From: 43-108 sp001915545
GTDB lineage: Bacteria > Bacteroidota > Bacteroidia > Bacteroidales > Bacteroidaceae
Length of the DNA: 64,000 nt
Assembly (NCBI GenBank): GCA_902491215.1
Contig: CABUGV010000014.1
Coordinates: 15,388 to 79,387, forward strand
Direction: 5' to 3'
The position numbers and the translations under genes were made by a program. Each line of letters opens with the position of its first letter. Position 1 is the first letter of the stretch. Under the pieces are notes generated by a model. That model worked only from the letters and a program-made list of their open reading frames with translations, searched no databases and was not told the DNA's origin. Of the stretch, positions 53,924 to 63,772 are shown piece by piece.

Positions 53924-54568
53924 TTATTTGTTCTTGTTTTCTGTGCTGGCATAGCTCTTTGGAGGCACATTGTACATCTCCTTGAATTTTCTGGAGATAT
54001 AATCTTTTGTCTTGAATAGTCCTTCATCAGATGTAAACCATTTGTCGCCCTTATGGTCGATAAGCATGCCGTATATTCTCTTTGCAGGCAATGAACATAT
54101 ATATTTTAATTTGGATTGCTTGCTGTCCCATTTGTACAGTTTATCAGCGGTTGTAGCCCATATAACTCCCTGGTGTGAATATACAGAGTTGATTTTCATC
54201 CTTGAAATCATGTGAAACTTTTCAAGATCCAGATCGTATCTTACGAGTCCGTTTTCAGTCCTGAAAAAAATATCGCCGTTAATGTCTGAAGTTATGTCGG
54301 ATGCACTGTTGCCTAAAAATAAAGGTGCGGAGTTTTTACGGTATGGTTTGTAGGTTGTAATGTGCATTCCATCATAAATGCTGACTCCTTCTTCTGTACC
54401 GAACCATATTCGTCCTATGCGGTCCTGATGGATGGATATGACAGCTGGATGTGCAAGTCCGTCCTTGGGGGATAATGTATGGAATATTGTGGCAAAACCC
54501 AATGTCGGAAACATCATTGCTCCGACGATAAAAAATAGTAATCTGTACATTCTTGTTGAGTTTTTCAT
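53924..54568 (-). pseudogene. Hybrid two-component regulator remnant with internal deletion
   Basis: The 214-residue product begins as a normal hybrid two-component regulator: signal peptide, then two-component propeller repeats (LAHPAVISIHQDRIGRIWFG, EGVSIYDG, GDIFFRTENGLVRYDLD, HKGDKWFTSDEGLFK). Directly after SDEGLFK it becomes DYISRKFKEMYNVPPKSYA, which is the last helix-turn-helix stretch of an AraC domain. The remaining propeller blades, transmembrane helix, kinase, receiver and most of the AraC domain are missing. An in-frame deletion of about 1,000 residues near 54005-54015 explains this. The ATG at 54566-54568 is preferred to an upstream TTG. Full-length relatives control glycan-utilisation loci, here probably the PL8/GH88 genes. 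Confidence 0.8.
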
Positions 54569-54784
54569 ATATGGGTTCAATGTAAGTTCAAACTGTTTAG
54601 TAGTGTTTGCACGATATTTTAATATTCAAATATAATTGTATAAAATGAATTTTAAAAGTTTTTTAATACTATATTGCTGTTGTGACTTTGATGAAAACAT
54701 CTTACCAGCGTGAATTTGTAATATAGTGTTGAATTTTTGTACTATTGTCTTTTGTAAGAGTTTTAACAAGTTGGTTTTCTGTGT

Positions 54785-54892
54785 ATAATGTTAAATATAT
54801 GTGTTGGCACAATAGTGCGAGAAATACAAATAATTTGTAAAATCGGTTTGTTTTTCTTGTGCTAATATTGTAGCGTAGTTAAAACTGTTATG
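54785..54892 (+). promoter_or_regulatory. Conserved regulatory block A upstream of the first PL8 copy
   Basis: About 105 bp aligns with block B at 59011-59108 upstream of GH88. It shares ATAATGTTAA, a 12-bp dyad followed by AGAAATACAAAT, and a late CTAATATTG box. The dyad here is GCAC-AATA-GTGC (54807-54818); in B it is GTAC-AATA-GTAC, so both arms changed together. This points to a selected operator, plausibly for the hybrid regulator encoded just upstream. The rest of 54569-55102 has no intact gene. Confidence 0.65.
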
Positions 54893-54906
54893 AAAAACAA
54901 GTATGC

Positions 54907-54960
54907 ATGAATCTCTAATATGTATTGATGATGCTGTAGTTCCCATATTCATCTGTTTGT
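54907..54960 (+). pseudogene. Possible remnant of a GH88 5' end
   Basis: Behind block A an ATG is followed by TGTATTGATGATGCTGTAGTTCC, split here by three extra bases compared with TGTATTGATGCTGTTGTCATCC in the start of the intact GH88 gene (59141 on). A stop occurs after three codons. It suggests that a GH88 copy once stood here and has been almost wholly deleted. The match is short, so this is tentative. Confidence 0.35.
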
Positions 54961-55102
54961 GTGATATTGGAAACTTGGCTGTTGCTTGAATCTGCATAGT
55001 TTAATGATTGCCTGGTTGACAGATGTGGTTGAATGCAGTATTTCAGATTCATTTTACTCACACTTAAACAGAACATTTACTAACTGCTAAAATCTATATT
55101 TT

Positions 55103-56368
55103 ATGAAGAAAAGTAAACAAAATTGTTTAAACACAAATGTATTTCATTGCATCATAAAAAACAGAAAAATGGGAAAATTTAAAACGGGAATCAGAAACTT
55201 TTGTGTTCTGGTTTTTGCAGTTGTGTCTTTATGTCATGCATCAGCAACTGAAACACAAACTGTTTTTGATAAAATTATACAGAATGTTGTTAACCAGCAA
55301 CTATCTACTGCAGACATCGATTATGAGGACGGTCAGACAAGTCAATATCTTAGTACACTTAGACCTGACGGCTCTTTTCCCGACATTGATTATAAAAGTA
55401 CCAGCCAAGTAAGCTGGGCGCCTTATAAGCATCTCAGCAGATTGAGATCAATGGCTATATCTTATATCTCACCTAAAAGTGAGTATTACGGTGATGAAGC
55501 TCTCCACAAAACAATAATAAATATGCTTAATTATTGGTATGATTCAAATCCAAAGAGTACAAATTGGTTTTGGCAGGAAGTATCATGGCCACAGATAATG
55601 GGTGTTGACCTATGTCTGCTTCGTGTAGGAAAGGACCCCGTGCCTCAAGATTTGGAGAGCAAAATCTTGAAGCGCATGAGAGATATCAGCAAAGGCCCTG
55701 ACCAGCCAGGATCTCAAGGTTCGGCAGCAAACAAGATGGACATTGCATTGCAATGGATATATCGTTCTACATTACAGGCTGATAAGGAAACTTTGGATTT
55801 TTCGGTTGACCAGCTTTACTACCCTCTCAGGTTCAATACCGGAGAAGGCTTGCAAAGCGATTATTCGTATTTGCAGCACGGTCGACAGCTGTATATAGGT
55901 GTTTACGGAGAAGCTGTGCTTGAAGCTGTATTGAATGCTGCATTCTCTCTGACAGGAACAGAGTACGAAAGAGGTGAAGAAATGGGACTGGTATCTGATT
56001 TTCTGCGTAATGCCTATATCCCTGCTGTTCGTGGACGCCTGATGATGTATAATGCCGTTGGACGAAGCATGGCATGCATAGGAGGTACAAATCGCACCAG
56101 TTTCCCTTCAATATTGGAAGATATGAAGAAGTTGGATCCGGAGTATTCGGATATATATGATGCCGCAATAAAGCGAGTAAGCGGAAAAGAATCTGCTTCG
56201 TATGGATTGGAACCATATCATAGGCTTTTCTGGAGAGCTGATTATACTTTGCATCAGAGACCTGAATATACAATTGATGTGCGTATGGCCACGATACGTA
56301 CAAAAAGATGTGAAAACGGTAACCAGGAAAACCTTAAAGGCTACTTCTTGACTGAAGGTGGAACATAG
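55103..56368 (+). pseudogene. PL8-family polysaccharide lyase copy 1, N-terminal part (amber stop)
   Basis: This is the alpha-helical catalytic domain of a family 8 lyase, which cleaves hyaluronan or chondroitin by beta-elimination. A signal peptide lies within residues 23-50 (MGKFKTGIRNFCVLVFAVVSLCHASA); the ATG at 55169 may be the true start. Catalytic residues fit: Asn in ANKMDIALQW, His in SDYSYLQHGRQLYIGVYG and Tyr nine residues after it. The frame stops at TAG (56366-56368) after FLTEGGT, where the second copy has CAG (Gln). Reading through TAG continues the protein without other damage to 58399, giving about 1,098 residues. A single C-to-T change therefore truncates the lyase before its beta-sandwich domains. 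Confidence 0.88.
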
Positions 56369-56374
56369 ATTGTC

Positions 56375-58399
56375 ATGAACGGTGATGAATATCATGACAT
56401 TTATCCTGTTTGGGATTGGAGTCGTATACCAGGAACCACAACACCGGCATTGACAAATGTTCCGCAACCAGCCGCATGGGGACAAAACGGACAGAGCAAT
56501 TTTGCAGGAGGTGTTTCAGACGGAATATATGGCGTAACGACATACAAGATGGTTGACAATACAAACAATATCAACACGTCTGGTAAGAAGTCATGGTTTT
56601 TCTTTGACAAGGAAATAGTTTGTATGGGAAGTGACATACGTTCTTCTAATTCAAGTCCAATCAATACAACTGTAAACCAATGCTTGCTGAATGGTAAGGT
56701 GCAAGTTGCAAAATTTGGCGGCGCGGTTGCTTATCCTTCATACGGTGAACGTGAATATGATGACTTGGAGTGGGTTAATCATGGCAACGTAACATATCAT
56801 TTCCCGAAAAAATCTAAGCTGTTCTTGCGAAATAAGGAACAACAGGGGACTTGGAACAGCATTACCAGTTATAACGATGTATGGACTGTGAAGAAAAATG
56901 TATTCAATTTGTGGTTTGACCATGGAGTCAAGCCTGACAGCGGAGAATATATTTACTACATCATGCCGAACACAAAAGACATTAGTGAGGCAAAAGCTGT
57001 TGTGGATAGCCTGACAACTGTAAATAATGATACGATACAAGCTGTATATAACCACACACTGAACATTCTTGGAGCTGTATTCTACAAAAAGGGAACTTTG
57101 AAGATTGGAGATATTGAGCTTACATGTTCCGAACCTTGTACCGCAATGTTCACTTCTACGAATACTGAGAACGTCAAGGCGTATTTCTCAGATCCGTCAT
57201 ATTCGCTGGATTCCATGAACGTATATGTAAAGATGCCAATGTTGAGATATAAGACATTGAAATGTATATTTAATGCGGATGAGCATTACAAGGGGGCGAC
57301 AAGCAATTATGAAATAGATGTAAATACTCAGGATTCCATATATGTATCTGCTGAAGATATACAATTTGATCGCTCATCTGTAGAACTGAGTTACGACTCA
57401 CCTTATGATATGCTGAAAGCACAGGTGATACCGTCTAATGCTACAAACAACATTCCGTCATGGTCGAGCAGCAATGAGAATGTTGCTATAGTCAGCAAAG
57501 ATGGAATGGTTGTCGCAGCAGGTCAAGGTGAAGCTGTGATTACGGCACGAATAAATGAGCAAATATCAGCTTCATGTACTGTTACGGTTTCTGATCCTAT
57601 ATTCAGTGTTCCTGCATCTGCCGATGCATATGTCTTTGATGGAAAGCCGTCAGAAAATTATGGCGATCAGCCTTCGTTGGTTGTGAAGACTGATGGAAGC
57701 GGATATACGAGACGTGCATACCTGATTTTTTCACTTCCTACAGCTGAGGATATAGGTGTTGATGCATCTATAGAGAAATCAAAGCTTTTGATGTATGTGA
57801 CATTGTCATCTCCTAATGCACCTGAAGTCAACTGGAATGTCTACCCTTCCATGTCGATTACATGGAGAGAGAATACGATTGATTGGGCAAATAAACCGAC
57901 ATATTCTTTGTCCCAGCTTCTCGATTCCAAACAATGTTTTATTCCTGATTGGACAAATGAAATAAGCAGAACTGTTTCGTTTGATGTAGGTGATTATGTA
58001 TCTAAACAATATAATAACGGACGAAAAGGTGTAACTTTCCAGATAAATCAAGATAAGCGTGCATCAGATGGCAAAGGCAATACTGAGTTCGCTTCTAAGG
58101 AATATGACAACAAAGCGACACATCCACGTTTGATGTTTTTGGTACGTGATTACGTAAATGATATAGATAATGTTTCTGAAGAAAGCGAAGTTAAAGCTGT
58201 CGTTGTGAATGGTAAGGTCATTATATATGGAGATGTCAACGGAAGAATTGATGTATATAATACATTAGGTGTAAAAATCAATGCACGTATAACTGAAGAG
58301 TCGTCAGGTGTATCAAGTGTTGAGATGAATGGATTGCCGACTGGAATATATATAATAAGATCAGGTTCTAGTATTATTAAAGTAAAGTATGCTCAATAG
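56375..58399 (+). pseudogene. PL8 lyase copy 1, C-terminal part with BIG2, DNRLRE-like and type IX tail
   Basis: This is the continuation of the lyase past the amber codon; the ATG at 56375 is an internal Met. Order: PL8 central beta-sandwich (DEYHDIYPVWDWSRIPGTTTP to about 57240, with WFFFDKEIVCMGSDIRSS), a bacterial Ig-like BIG2 domain (about 57350-57600: SWSSSNENVAIVSKDGMVVAAG), a DNRLRE/CBM96-like domain (ADAYVFDGKPSENYGDQPS), and a type IX secretion C-terminal domain (RIDVYNTLGVKI to GIYIIRSGSSIIKVKY). Bases 56399-56706 are identical to copy 2. Unlikely to be translated or exported separately because the signal peptide is in the first part. Confidence 0.85.
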
Positions 58400-58468
58400 T
58401 CTGTATTATAATATGTTATTACATTAATTCTGTAACTTCTATGTATTGGCATTTAATGTGATTTGAGG

Positions 58469-58498
58469 TACGGGTCTCTATGAGTCCCGTATTTTTTT
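58469..58498 (+). terminator. Terminator after PL8 copy 1
   Basis: TACGGG pairs with CCCGTA around an 11-nt loop, followed by a run of seven T, about 70 bp after the stop. Confidence 0.75.
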
Positions 58499-59010
58499 CT
58501 CTTTGTTAGAAGCATGTAGGTTATTCAACCATGCTTGCAATCTATTCAATTATGTCTAATATTACCATAATGGACTATTGGGGAGATGTGGTCTGGTTCA
58601 TTTCTTGTGCTTTAAACTAGATCGTTTATTTCTCCTGATATTGTCATTACTTGCGCATTTATTTAATGCATAAAATGAATCATTGTATGTATTGAATAAC
58701 CATTGATGTGAATGCTGTCTGATAGAATACTTTTTTATTCAAATATTATTGCTTGGATATGTCCTTTTTCTACCTGAATAAATGAGCACAGGGTGTATTT
58801 CCGATATGATTATAAGATTGTGACAACACGAATCAGGCATGAATTCCTGAATGCATGTAAATAGATTATTCAGTTATTTTAAGACTCGATAAGTGCAAAA
58901 TTTATATCATGTAAAGTTTGCAAGCATATAACACTGGATTTTTATCTCTGAATCCTGATTTTTTGAACTTTTGTCTTTTACTTTTTGTTTAACACGCTGA
59001 TTTTATGGGC
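58499..59010. other. Gene-free AT-rich stretch between PL8 copy 1 and GH88
   Basis: About 500 bp without a supported reading frame, RNA gene or repeat that I can recognise. Block B follows directly. Confidence 0.5.
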
Positions 59011-59108
59011 ATAATGTTAATTGTTTGCATCGGTACAATAGTACAAGAAATACAAATTGTACGTAAAAGCTGTTTTCTCACAATGCACTAATATTGCAGC
59101 AGTTGTTA
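59011..59108 (+). promoter_or_regulatory. Conserved regulatory block B upstream of GH88
   Basis: Homologous to block A (54785-54892). It carries the dyad GTAC-AATA-GTAC (59033-59044), then AGAAATACAAAT, and a CTAATATTG box (about 59088-59096) close to the -7 consensus. The dyad lies 97 bp before the GH88 ATG, a usual distance for an activator site. Confidence 0.65.
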
Positions 59109-59140
59109 AACGTAATCGAAATACAAAACAAAAACTCACT

Positions 59141-60316
59141 ATGATCTATAGAAATTTCATTTGTGTATTGATGCTGTTGTCATCCTCAATCTTTAGTGCT
59201 GAGGCTAAGGATAAATATAAGAATATAGACAAGGTTGTAGAGAATTATGGCATTCTGCTGTCGTATGCTGAAAGTAAAGGACAGAATCCTCGAGCAATCA
59301 ACCCTGATGGTTCTATGTTGTGGTGCGGAAAGAATTTTGACTGGACTGAAGGATTCTTTCCTGGCTCTTGCTGGTATATATATGAAATGACAGGAGATGC
59401 AAAATGGAAGAATGCCGCGATGGACTTTCAGGCTTTTAATAGAAAACATACAGGTCACAGCAATCACGATTTGGGATTTATCTTTAATTGCTCGTATGGA
59501 AACGGTTATCGTTTGACTGGAGATAAAGATATGCTCAACATAATGATAGAAGCTGGAAAAACATTGGTAGATAGATACAATCCAGTAGTAAAATGTATAA
59601 AGAGCTGGAATACCAAAGGTGGATGGCAGGCCAAACGAGGCTGGAAATTTCCTGTGATAATTGACAATATGATGAATCTGGAACTTCTTTTTGTTTTGAC
59701 AGAAGAAACAGGCGACTCTGTATATTATAATGTGGCTGTTTCGCATGCCAACACTACTATGAAGAATCATTTCCGTGACAACTTCAGTTCTTTCCATGTT
59801 GTCGATTATGATCCAGAAACTGGAGCTGTAAGGAGTCGTGAAACAGCGCAGGGCTTTTCGGACGAGAGTTCTTGGGCAAGAGGACAGACTTGGGCCTTGT
59901 ACGGATATACTGTATGTTATAGATTCACTAAGGACCAGAAGTATCTGAAACAGGCCGAGTCTGTAGCGGACTACATTTTTAAATTCGAAGGTATGCCTGA
60001 TGATTTGGTTCCATATTGGGATTATGCAGTTGCAGACAAGAAGGATTCTCCGTGTGATGCTTCGGCCACTTCTATAACAGCTTCTGCTCTTTATGAACTT
60101 TATGTACATACAGGAAATAAGAAATACAGAAAGTATGCAGACAAGATTATGAAATCACTTTCATCGTCGAAGTATTTTGCAGATAAGAATGAGGTGTATG
60201 GCTTCTTGCTTAAGCATTCTGTAGGCAGCATTCCTCATGGAGCTGAAATTGACGTGCCTTTGAATTATGCAGATTACTATTATCTGGAGGCTATGTTGAG
60301 AAAGAATAAACTCTGA
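59141..60316 (+). CDS. GH88 unsaturated glucuronyl hydrolase
   Basis: This 391-residue enzyme hydrolyses the unsaturated uronic acid from oligosaccharides made by polysaccharide lyases. Signal peptide: MIYRNFICVLMLLSSSIFSAEA; the ATG at 59141 is chosen because the upstream 28 codons of open frame lie in promoter DNA. The (alpha/alpha)6-barrel shows WTEGFFPGSCWYIYEMTGD, HSNHDLGFIFNCSYG with the conserved Asp, VIIDNMMNLELL with the second catalytic Asp, DESSWARGQTWALYGY and YADYYYLEAMLR. It is the only intact enzyme of the PL8/GH88 set and is followed by a hairpin and PL8 copy 2. Together they would depolymerise hyaluronan or chondroitin. Confidence 0.93.
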   Translation: MIYRNFICVLMLLSSSIFSAEAKDKYKNIDKVVENYGILLSYAESKGQNPRAINPDGSMLWCGKNFDWTEGFFPGSCWYIYEMTGDAKWKNAAMDFQAFNRKHTGHSNHDLGFIFNCSYGNGYRLTGDKDMLNIMIEAGKTLVDRYNPVVKCIKSWNTKGGWQAKRGWKFPVIIDNMMNLELLFVLTEETGDSVYYNVAVSHANTTMKNHFRDNFSSFHVVDYDPETGAVRSRETAQGFSDESSWARGQTWALYGYTVCYRFTKDQKYLKQAESVADYIFKFEGMPDDLVPYWDYAVADKKDSPCDASATSITASALYELYVHTGNKKYRKYADKIMKSLSSSKYFADKNEVYGFLLKHSVGSIPHGAEIDVPLNYADYYYLEAMLRKNKL

Positions 60317-60393
60317 TAAATATTTAAACAGTATAGAAACCTTAACTATTTTTTACAGTACGGATTTAGGTCACAGTTTCCGTCGCTGTCATC

Positions 60394-60426
60394 GGTGCAG
60401 CAGAAGTAATGTTTTTCTGCTGCACC
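60394..60426 (+). terminator. Hairpin between GH88 and PL8 copy 2
   Basis: A perfect 12-bp stem (GGTGCAGCAGAA and complement) with a 9-nt loop, followed only by TTAATTAAAA. It may end the GH88 transcript or lower expression of the lyase downstream. Confidence 0.65.
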
Positions 60427-60482
60427 TTAATTAAAAATCAAATGAATCTTTGTGTTGACCATTGACTAAAAATCATTACTCT

Positions 60483-61370
60483 ATGAAAACAAATATAGTA
60501 GATAGCATAATGGCTGATTCAACCAAATGTATAGGAATACATAGCAGAATCAGTATGCTGAAAACCGGATTCAGAAGGTTCTTTACGTCTACATTCTTTT
60601 TTATGGCTGTCTGCTCGGCCGGAGCATCGGAAACGCAGACTGTCTTTGAAAAAATCATACAGAATGTTGTTGAGCAGCAACTCTCTGGTGCAAGTATAAC
60701 TTATGAGGATGGGCAGACAAGTGAGTATCTCAAAAGCTTAAGAGCTGACGGTTCTTTCCCCGACATAAATTATAAAAGTACAAGCCAGACAAATTGGGCA
60801 CCGAATTATCATCTGGACAGGATGAGATATATGGCTATATCATACATCTCGCCTAAAAGCAAGTATTACGGTGATGAAATTCTTCATAACGCAATAGTGA
60901 ATATGTTGAACTATTGGTATGACGTGAACCCATGGAGTACTAACTGGTTTAACCAAGAAATAGGATGGCCTCAGCGTATGGGACTGAACTTGTGTTTGCT
61001 GCGTGCAGGAAAGGAACAAGTACCGCAGGAGCTCGAGAGTAAGATTCTGAAGCGTATGAGAGATATCAGTAAGGGTCCTGATCAGCCTGGTTCACAAGGA
61101 TCGGGAGCGAATAAGATGGATATTGCTTTGCAGTGGATTTACCGATCTACTTTGCAGGCCGATAAGGAAACATTGGATTTCTCAGTTGAACAATTCTATT
61201 ATCCGTTGAAATTCAATACCGGTGAAGGTATGCAGAGCGATTATTCATATTTGCAGCATAGTACACAGCTATATATTGGCGGTTATGGTGAATCGGTGTT
61301 GAATGCAACATTAAAAGTTTCATTTTCCTTGTTGATACAGAGTATGCGGGAGGTGATAATATGGAACTGA
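60483..61370 (+). pseudogene. PL8-family lyase copy 2, N-terminal part (frameshift)
   Basis: This is the catalytic alpha-domain of the second PL8 copy, starting at the ATG at 60483 (a TTG at 60462 is also in frame). The signal peptide lies around FFTSTFFFMAVCSAGA. Catalytic Asn (GANKMDIALQW), His (SDYSYLQHSTQLYIGGYG) and Tyr are all present. After VSFSL the frame drifts: copy 1 has FSLTGTEY, and here SL is followed by only two bases before GAT ACA GAG TAT (D-T-E-Y) resumes in another frame. One base has been lost at about 61332, giving a stop at 61368-61370. Paralogue protein similarity is high on both sides of the break. Confidence 0.87.
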
Positions 61371-63772
61371 TTTCCAATTTCCTTCTTAAGGCCTATATTC
61401 CTACGATTCGCGGTCATTATATGATGTATAATGCCATAGGACGTGGTATGGCGCGTAAGGGAGGTACAAGCCGATCCAGTTTTGTGTCAAGTCTTGAAAG
61501 TATGAAGAAGTTGGATCCGGCGAATATCAATAAATATGATGAGGCTGTAAAACGAATAAGTGGAAAAGAGTCCGTTTCGTTTGGATTGGAATCATATAAT
61601 AGACATTTCTGGAGAGCCGATTATACGTTGCATCAAAGACCAGAATATACAATTGACGTGCGTATGGCATCTAAGCGTACAAGAAGATGCGAAAATGGAA
61701 ATGGAGAAAATCTAAAGGGGTACTTCATAACAGAAGGAGGCACACAGATTGTCATGCGTGGTGATGAGTATGTAGATATTTATCCTGTTTGGGATTGGAG
61801 TCGTATACCAGGAACCACAACACCGGCATTGACAAATGTTCCGCAACCAGCCGCATGGGGACAAAACGGACAGAGCAATTTTGCAGGAGGTGTTTCAGAC
61901 GGAATATATGGCGTAACGACATACAAGATGGTTGACAATACAAACAATATCAACACGTCTGGTAAGAAGTCATGGTTTTTCTTTGACAAGGAAATAGTTT
62001 GTATGGGAAGTGACATACGTTCTTCTAATTCAAGTCCAATCAATACAACTGTAAACCAATGCTTGCTGAATGGTAAGGTGCAAGTAGCAAAATTTGGCGG
62101 TGCGGTTGCTTATCCTTCATACGGTGAACGTGAATATGATGACTTGGAGTGGGTCAATCATGATGGTATCAGTTATTATTTCCCGGAAAAAGGTTCTATT
62201 ACCTTGCGTAATAATGAACAGCAGGGTACTTGGAAAAGCATAACGAGCTATTATGATGAAAGCATTGTAAAGAAAAATGTATTTAAGCTGTGGTTCGATC
62301 ATGGTGTTAAGCCTGATAGCGGAAAATACATTTATTACATTATGCCGAACACATACAGCATTGATTCTGCAAAAGAAGCAATGGACAGCTTGACTACAAT
62401 CAATAGTGATACAATACAGGCCGTATATAATCATACATTGAATGTATTGGGTGCTGTTTTCCACAAAAAAGGAACACTTAAGATTGGAGATATTGAACTA
62501 ACATGTTCTGAGCCTTGTACTGCATTGTTCACATTGACAAATACTGAGAATGTGAAAGCGCATTTTGCTGATCCGTCATATTCCTTGGATTCAATGACCG
62601 TATATGTAAAGATGCCAAAGCTAAGATACAAGACCTTGAAATGCAAGTTTAATACGGATGTGCATTACAAAGGAACTACAAGCAATTATGATATTGACGT
62701 CAATACTCCGGATTCTGTATATGTTTCGGCAGAAGATATCCAGCTTGATTATACGTCTATAGATTTGAACTACGACATGCCATACAAAACGCTGCATGCT
62801 CAGGTTATAACTTCTAACGCAACGAACAACACTCCGTCGTGGTACAGCAGTAATGAGAATGTAGCTTTGGTCAGCAAGGATGGAATGATTGTTGCCGTCG
62901 GACAAGGTGAGGCTGTGATTACTGCACGTATAAACGAAAATATCGAGGCCGCGTGCTCTGTAAAGATTACTGATCCTATTTACAGTGTTCCTGCATCGGC
63001 AGATGCTTATGTTTTTGACGGCAAGCCTTCTGAGAACTATGGTGATCAACCTTCGCTTGTAGTCAAGACAGACGGAAGCGGATATACTAGGCGAGCATAT
63101 TTGATGTTCCCTTTGCCGAAAGATGAAGAAGTAGGCACAGATGCTGTTGTAGAAAAATCAAAGCTTCTAATGTATGTTACATCTGCTTCAGCCAATGCGC
63201 CTGAAGTAAACTGGAATATCTACCCTTCGATGTCGACAACTTGGAAAGAGAATACTATTGATTGGGCAAACAAACCTACATATCAATTATCTCAGCTTCT
63301 TGATTCAAAACAGTGCATAATACCTGATTGGAATGATGAAATGAGCAGAACAGTCTCATTTGACGTCGGCACTTATGTTGCAAAACAGCACGAGAATGGC
63401 AAAAAGGCCGTTACGTTCCAGATAAATCAGGACAAGCGTGCTTCTGACGGTAAGGGAAACACTGAGTTTGCTTCCAAAGAATACAGTAATAAGGTTGCAC
63501 ATCCACGCTTGATGTTTTACATCCGTGATTATGTGAACTGTGTAGAATCTGTATCAGGCGACGAACCTGAAGTTGTAATGGATAATGGCTCTGTATTTAT
63601 TTATGGAGTTGACGGTAGAGCGCTTGAAATATATAATTCTTGCGGTGTTAAAGTGAATACTTCAATACAATATGAAGCAGAAGATGTTTTACGTGTTGAT
63701 TTCAGAGGACTGCCACAAGGTATATATATAATAAAGATTGGTTCTAAGGCCATCAAGGTCATGCACTCGTAG
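61361..63772 (+). pseudogene. PL8 lyase copy 2, C-terminal part with BIG2, DNRLRE-like and type IX tail
   Basis: This is the rest of the second lyase in the shifted frame; homology already begins at GAT ACA GAG TAT (61334), ahead of the ATG at 61361. It contains the end of the alpha-domain (AYIPTIRGHYMMYNAIGRGMA, WRADYTLHQRPEYTIDVRMA), the beta-sandwich, the BIG2 module (SWYSSNENVALVSKDGMIVA), the DNRLRE/CBM96-like module (ADAYVFDGKPSENYG) and the type IX tail (GIYIIKIGSKAIKVMH). At the site of the copy 1 amber codon it has CAG. Bases 61778-62085 are identical to copy 1. No signal peptide, so export in isolation is not expected. Confidence 0.85.
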
